Assembly (NCBI GenBank): GCA_963555705.1
Contig: OY743190.1
Location: 38,236,929-38,300,928, forward strand
DNA from: Ligustrum vulgare
Lineage: Eukaryota > Streptophyta > Magnoliopsida > Lamiales > Oleaceae
Length of the DNA: 64,000 bases
Direction of reading: 5' to 3'
A program made the position numbers and the translations under genes. Positions 60,246-64,000 of this stretch are shown piece after piece; position 1 is the stretch's first letter; every line of letters starts with the position of its first letter. The notes under the pieces were generated by a model. The model made no database searches. It saw only the letters and a list, made by a program, of their open reading frames with translations, and had not been told where the DNA came from.

Positions 60246-61658
60246 GTACTCATGACACCTAAATACATCATGACCAGATTTATTACAAAAATTACAGAAT
60301 ACCTGGAAAACAGATGTATCCTGCCGATTCTGTCGAGGTTGAAATTTCCTGCCGTTCTGATGGACAGACTCATCTGGTTTGTACAGATTCGGCTGAAATT
60401 GTCGTCTTGCATAGTTCCTGGATGGATGTGAGTTTTGAGTCCTAGCCGCATTTTATTGATGATGATGAGAGGTAGATGCATCTGTATGATTTTTATTCTG
60501 TTCCATGTACCTGTATCCAGATTCTCTTACAAAGTTTATTTTATGGTCATGATTTTTACCTTTACCTTCATATCCAAGACCTGTTTTTAGGCTAACAAGT
60601 TCTGAACTTAACCTGCTTACCTCATTTTGTTCGTCATCTGAGACTGCAGATACGTCCTCCAGTTGACGTTCCCTGTTATGCTCAGCGAAGGCCTGCAACA
60701 GTTGAATCTTCTATTCTGTATCTTGAAGTTCTTTCCTCAAGTTTTCAGTATTTGATCTGGATTTATCTGCATAAGAAGAGTTACCAGATTCAACACCAGA
60801 CAACTGTAAAGCAGTAAAGGTAGTTACCTGATTTTCAGAATTGCTGATGTCTGATACTGATTCAGATTCATCTGAGTCTCCATCACTCCATGTAACATTC
60901 ATGGCCTTCCTTCCCTTGTCCTTCTTTTGAGTATTAGGACAATCAGCTGCAATGTGTCCATATCCTTCACATTCTCTGTATTGGATTCGACTCCTAGAAT
61001 TCCCTTCAGACGTGTTGGCATTATTCTTTGGATAGAAATTATTTTTCTTCCATTGTTTTTGTGGTTTTTGATTCTGGCCTTGAAGATTTGTGGACCTTTG
61101 TTTTTGTTTTCCCTTGAGGAACCTTTTAAATTGTTTGGTGAGAAGTGCAAAATTTTCATCTTCGTCAGTCTCGCCAGAGTCGTCTGGGTTTGCACTGTTC
61201 GTCTTGAAAGCAATTCCTGGTGATTTGTCTTTCTTTCTTCGGGCCAGATTTAACGCATAGGTCATCAATGACCCTACAAGTTCCTCAACTCGCATGGTTG
61301 AAAGATCATTGCTTTCTTCAATTGCTGTCACTTTTGCATGGAACCTGTCTGTTCATTTGAGTAGGTTTTCCCAAGCGCTTCAGCTGAGTTGGTGAGATCG
61401 CTTAATCTGACATAGAAGCTTTTGAAGTCTTCTTTCTCTTCAATGAATAATTGTTCAAATTCTAAAGTGATCATCTGCAGCTTGGAGGTTTTGACAGCAT
61501 TGGTTCCTTCGTTTGCTATCCTCAAAGCATCCCATGCTTCCTTGGCTGTCCTTAAGGAGGAGATGAGTCTGAATTGACCTGGATCAACCAAAGAAACAAT
61601 AGCGTTAAGTGCCTTAGAATTCCAATTTGCATTAGTTAATTCATCTGCAGTATAAGCA
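60246..61658 (-). pseudogene. Sirevirus gag, 5' end missing
   Basis: It begins abruptly near 61658 with YTADELTNANWNSKALNAIV and VDPGQFRLISSLRTAKEAWD. A deletion and frame change near 61331 lead to RFHAKVTAIEESNDLSTMRV. A CCHC knuckle at about 60950 has lost its first Cys (YRECEGYGHIAADC); a second knuckle CNFCNKSGHDVFRC near 60260-60300 is complete. Between them lies a coiled-coil-like segment (EVSRLSSELVSLKTGL). A stop at HHHQ (60453) separates parts. The first 70-100 residues expected of such a gag are absent, replaced by gypsy leader sequence at 61659-61913. Confidence 0.85.
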
Positions 61659-61913
61659 CTTTTAGCATGAAAGCTCTATTTGGGGCAATTTATCACACAC
61701 TTCGAGGTAAAGCTTGAATAACATGGAATTATGGGCCTCAACAATCTCAATAATGAGAAAAAAGACAATACCCAATATGTAATGATCAAGAAATACTCAT
61801 GGGCATATAAATTTTCCTATTTTTTTTTTAATTTTTTTTTTTTTAATAATAAGAACAACAAGAAGAAATGTAAAGATAGGTTTACCAAATTAGAGTCAAG
61901 CTCTGATACCAAT
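61659..61913 (-). repeat. Gypsy leader copy transplanted into the Sirevirus
   Basis: Almost identical to 49877-50133, including AAGCTCTATTTGGG, ACATGGAATTATGGGCCTCA, the long T-tract and ACCTATCTTTACATTTC on the minus strand. It stands where the Sirevirus leader and gag start should be. Homology to the left copy begins abruptly at TTTTAGCATGAAAGC. Confidence 0.85.
61900..61911 (-). promoter_or_regulatory. Primer binding site beside the Sirevirus 5' LTR
   Basis: GCTCTGATACCA is the exact complement of TGGTATCAGAGC (initiator Met tRNA). It is two bases from the LTR. Because the neighbouring sequence is of gypsy origin, the site may derive from the gypsy leader; the original gypsy copy at 50119-50130 has ACTCTGATACCA. 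Confidence 0.8.
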
Positions 61914-63382
61914 TGAAAATTTGAGGTTGTCTAAATTTTAATAAACAGACTGTCACAGACAAGTCTGGACAGTAACCAGTTAACAGTAAATCGTTAAGTG
62001 TTGTTTAGTGCAGTACCAGATGAATCTTGCTAAGGCAGATTCGTCTGGATTGTAAAACGTAAACAATCAGAATAAATTGTGCGGAATTATAAATGGACAA
62101 GAACACAATAATTTGAGCTTGACGTGGGAAAAACCCTAATAGGGAAAACCCACGGTTCGCATCTTGCGAACAAAAATAAATCATTAAATAAGGAAAGAGT
62201 TTATATAGATCAGTCTAAACTACAGGATAAATCTACGCATAGACTTTATCAAACATCCAAGAAATAGATCACTCTCTGATCCTTCTGTGGCATGTAATGT
62301 GAGCTGGCTTCCCACCACTCTTCAGTAGTTTTCTTTGACTCTGCAACACTTTTCAGCAACACGAACTCCCGTTCGATCTTGATCCAAACCTCCCGTTTGA
62401 TCTTCACGCTGAAATTCTTTCCTTCTCTAAGTGATTGAATTCTCCTCCCAGAGTATTGAAGTCACAACACAATTGAAGCTTTTTGTATTTGTGCTCACAC
62501 GAAAATTAGCTTCAATATTTTTAAGGTGGACGTGTATTTTTGTAGAGCTCCACAAGATTTTTGGATTTTCACGTCACAAGAAAAAAGTCCCGTTTTTCTT
62601 CTCTTTATAGTGCAGTTAGATTTCTTAACTCCCAAGTTTTCTTATTGCACAAGATCTCTAATACCTGCAAAACATGATAGAAATAATTAATAAAAGGTAA
62701 GATAAATATTCTTAACTAAATCTTACCATAACCAAGATATAGATAAATCATGTAATCTTACCATAAGTTAATCAATCACGTGATTAACATAAATATGGAC
62801 TTCATATTTTCGGCCCTTAAGAATTTTCCCTGGATAGATTTTCGTCCAACAAATCTTACCATAAGCAAAGATAAGAATGAAATATTCTTGACCATATCTA
62901 GAAGATGCTTACCATATTTTGGATACCTTGACAATCAAGAATAAACACAAAATATTATCAAGAATATTACCAACAAATTTTCGAGATTGTGATCAAGGAT
63001 TTTCGTCCAATCAGAATATTTAACAAGACTTAAAATATAATCAAAATACTTATAAGTGATAAAGATATATTTTCAAGCCAAGTAAATCACAATTTTGATC
63101 ACAAACGATAAGTGATAGACTTCTACCATTATCACAATACTTATCATATCAGATAAGCAACCAACATTATCTTCAAAATATTATCACAATATTTCTTATC
63201 ATTATCATAGAAGATAAACAACAAATATTATCACAATATTACGTCCAAGAAATGTTTAAGTAATTTAATTAAACTTAATAAATTACTAAATAAAAATATT
63301 TAGTAATAAACTAAATTTATCAAATTACAAAAATATAGGAAAATAGAAAATGCCAATTAATATAACTTAAAATAAGTTAACA
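61914..63382 (-). repeat. Sirevirus 5' LTR
   Basis: A 1469-bp LTR with TG..CA ends, the same length as the 3' LTR. It is followed by CAAAT, then the gypsy LTR. Confidence 0.9.
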
Positions 63383-63386
63383 CAAA

Positions 63387-64000
63387 TGATGTGAACCCCA
63401 TTGATATATTGACCAAAAATTCCTACAACTATTTGAAATCTTCCTAAGAAAGCTAAGATGGTAAATAAAGTGATAAAACACATTAACCCAAGTTTAAATC
63501 CCACCCAAAATTCATTGATTAAAGAATCAAGCCCAACGGGTATCAACTAAACAAATTTCAAGGTGAGCCCAGAGGAGCTACTCACAAGATCATTCTTGAA
63601 CATCCAAAGTTAATCCGAGGGTTTGAATTGAAAAGAGTATTTAATGTACAAAATTGGGTAAAATGAGTAAATTCGGAAATTGCAAGAAAAATCCAGTTTT
63701 TTTCTGAAACGGGGTATTTCGATTGATCGAACCATTTTCGGTTGACCAATCATCAACGGAACCTGACAAAGGCTGCACCCCAAAATCTCTGTAGAATTTC
63801 GATCGACCGGAATGATTTTCGGTCGACTAGAATGACTTTCGGTCGACCGAAATTGTCTAGTCCAATTTCTTCTTAATTTTGGTTTCAACTTGATTCTTGG
63901 TTTGTTTTCTTGACTTTAATTACTTGTTTGAGCCTTGAATCTTCTCCCAAAATAACCCTTAATTACTTCGGTACTCCACAAAAATGTACTTCAAAATTGT
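63387..64000 (-). repeat. 5' LTR of the TGATG gypsy family, cut by window end
   Basis: It starts TGATGTGAACCCCATTG and follows 47546-48200, with a ~130-base deletion after CAAATTTCAAGGTG (63550-63570). It carries three TCGGTCGAC-type palindromes at 63749-63852, one of them the perfect TTTCGGTCGACCGAAA (63837-63852). The remainder lies beyond the window. Confidence 0.75.

Larger units (their letters stand above)
50134..63382 (-). mobile_element. Sirevirus-type Ty1/copia element
   Basis: A 13.25-kb element on the minus strand (about 10.6 kb without its nested solo LTR). It has two 1469-bp LTRs, a gag with two zinc-knuckle sites, protease, integrase, RT, RNase H, an extra ORF between pol and the 3' LTR, and a polypurine tract. 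The target duplication is CAAAT (50129-50133 and 63383-63387). The domain order and RNase H sequence fit the Sire/Maximus lineage of plants. Point stops, frameshifts and a lost gag start make it inactive. Its LTRs differ by roughly 1-2 percent by eye, so it is comparatively young. Confidence 0.9.
47546..64000 (-). mobile_element. Ty3/gypsy element (TGATG family), extends past window end
   Basis: It reads on the minus strand: 3' LTR 47546-48266, gag-protease remains 48321-49626, a leader and primer site ending at 50133, and the 5' LTR from 63387 to beyond the window. A complete Sirevirus-type copia (50134-63382) sits between primer site and 5' LTR. RT and integrase are absent, so this is a non-autonomous or internally deleted copy. 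LTR divergence is large by eye, with gaps, so it is old. The outer target duplication cannot be tested in the window. Confidence 0.75.

Overview
The window is a piece of a plant nuclear chromosome, probably from a eudicot. It is AT-rich and almost wholly made of transposable elements. It carries a plant-type acid lipase gene remnant with GT..AG introns, plant mariner, Stowaway and Harbinger elements, Ty3/gypsy elements with a Met-tRNA primer site, and a Sirevirus-type Ty1/copia element. I see no intact cellular protein-coding gene, no tRNA or rRNA gene and nothing prokaryotic. The species cannot be named from the sequence.

Layout. (1) 1-6566: old non-coding DNA with a possible copia LTR piece, a Stowaway MITE (836-1059), a CT/CA/TA microsatellite, a ~95-bp tandem repeat, two hAT-like non-autonomous elements with 8-bp target duplications (2605-2883 and 3704-4504), a Harbinger MITE (4821-5305) and the 3' exons of a lipase pseudogene (5865-6518). 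(2) 6567-15887: a minus-strand copia element (Copia-A). Its 3' LTR is split by a ~3.0-kb solo gypsy LTR (7159-10155), and its pol is replaced by the 3' half of a second copia (Copia-B). (3) 16830-30043: an old dispersed repeat split by an autonomous-type mariner element (17376-29610). The mariner's broken transposase gene is in turn split by a 9.1-kb gypsy element (18830-27955) with target duplication CAAAC. (4) 30044-31883: a solo LTR related to that gypsy element.

(5) 32995-43891: a large gypsy-type element with target duplication TAACA and no visible gag-pol. Its only coding content is a broken gene on the opposite strand (35709-41406). Its leader holds about 14 copies of a 53-bp unit, each with three small inverted repeats. 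A truncated gypsy (36534-39675), which itself contains a solo LTR (37570-38239), and another solo LTR (42964-43700) are nested in it. (6) 43897-47545: AT-rich spacer with a TIR element and a second copy of the dispersed repeat. (7) 47546 to the window end: a minus-strand gypsy element with gag-protease remains. A 13.2-kb Sirevirus-type copia (50134-63382) is inserted exactly between its primer site and its 5' LTR, and that copia carries a solo LTR (53249-55847) inside its extra ORF.

No genes cooperate here in the sense of an operon or pathway; the story is the order of insertions. Most large boundaries rest on TG..CA ends plus target-site duplications read directly from the sequence. I found no convincing new biological system. 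The observations most worth checking are the three-hairpin repeat array, the antisense gene in an element lacking gag-pol, the gypsy leader transplanted into the Sirevirus, the TCGGTCGACCGA palindromes in one LTR family, and the DLNxxP motif array at the start of the mariner transposase.
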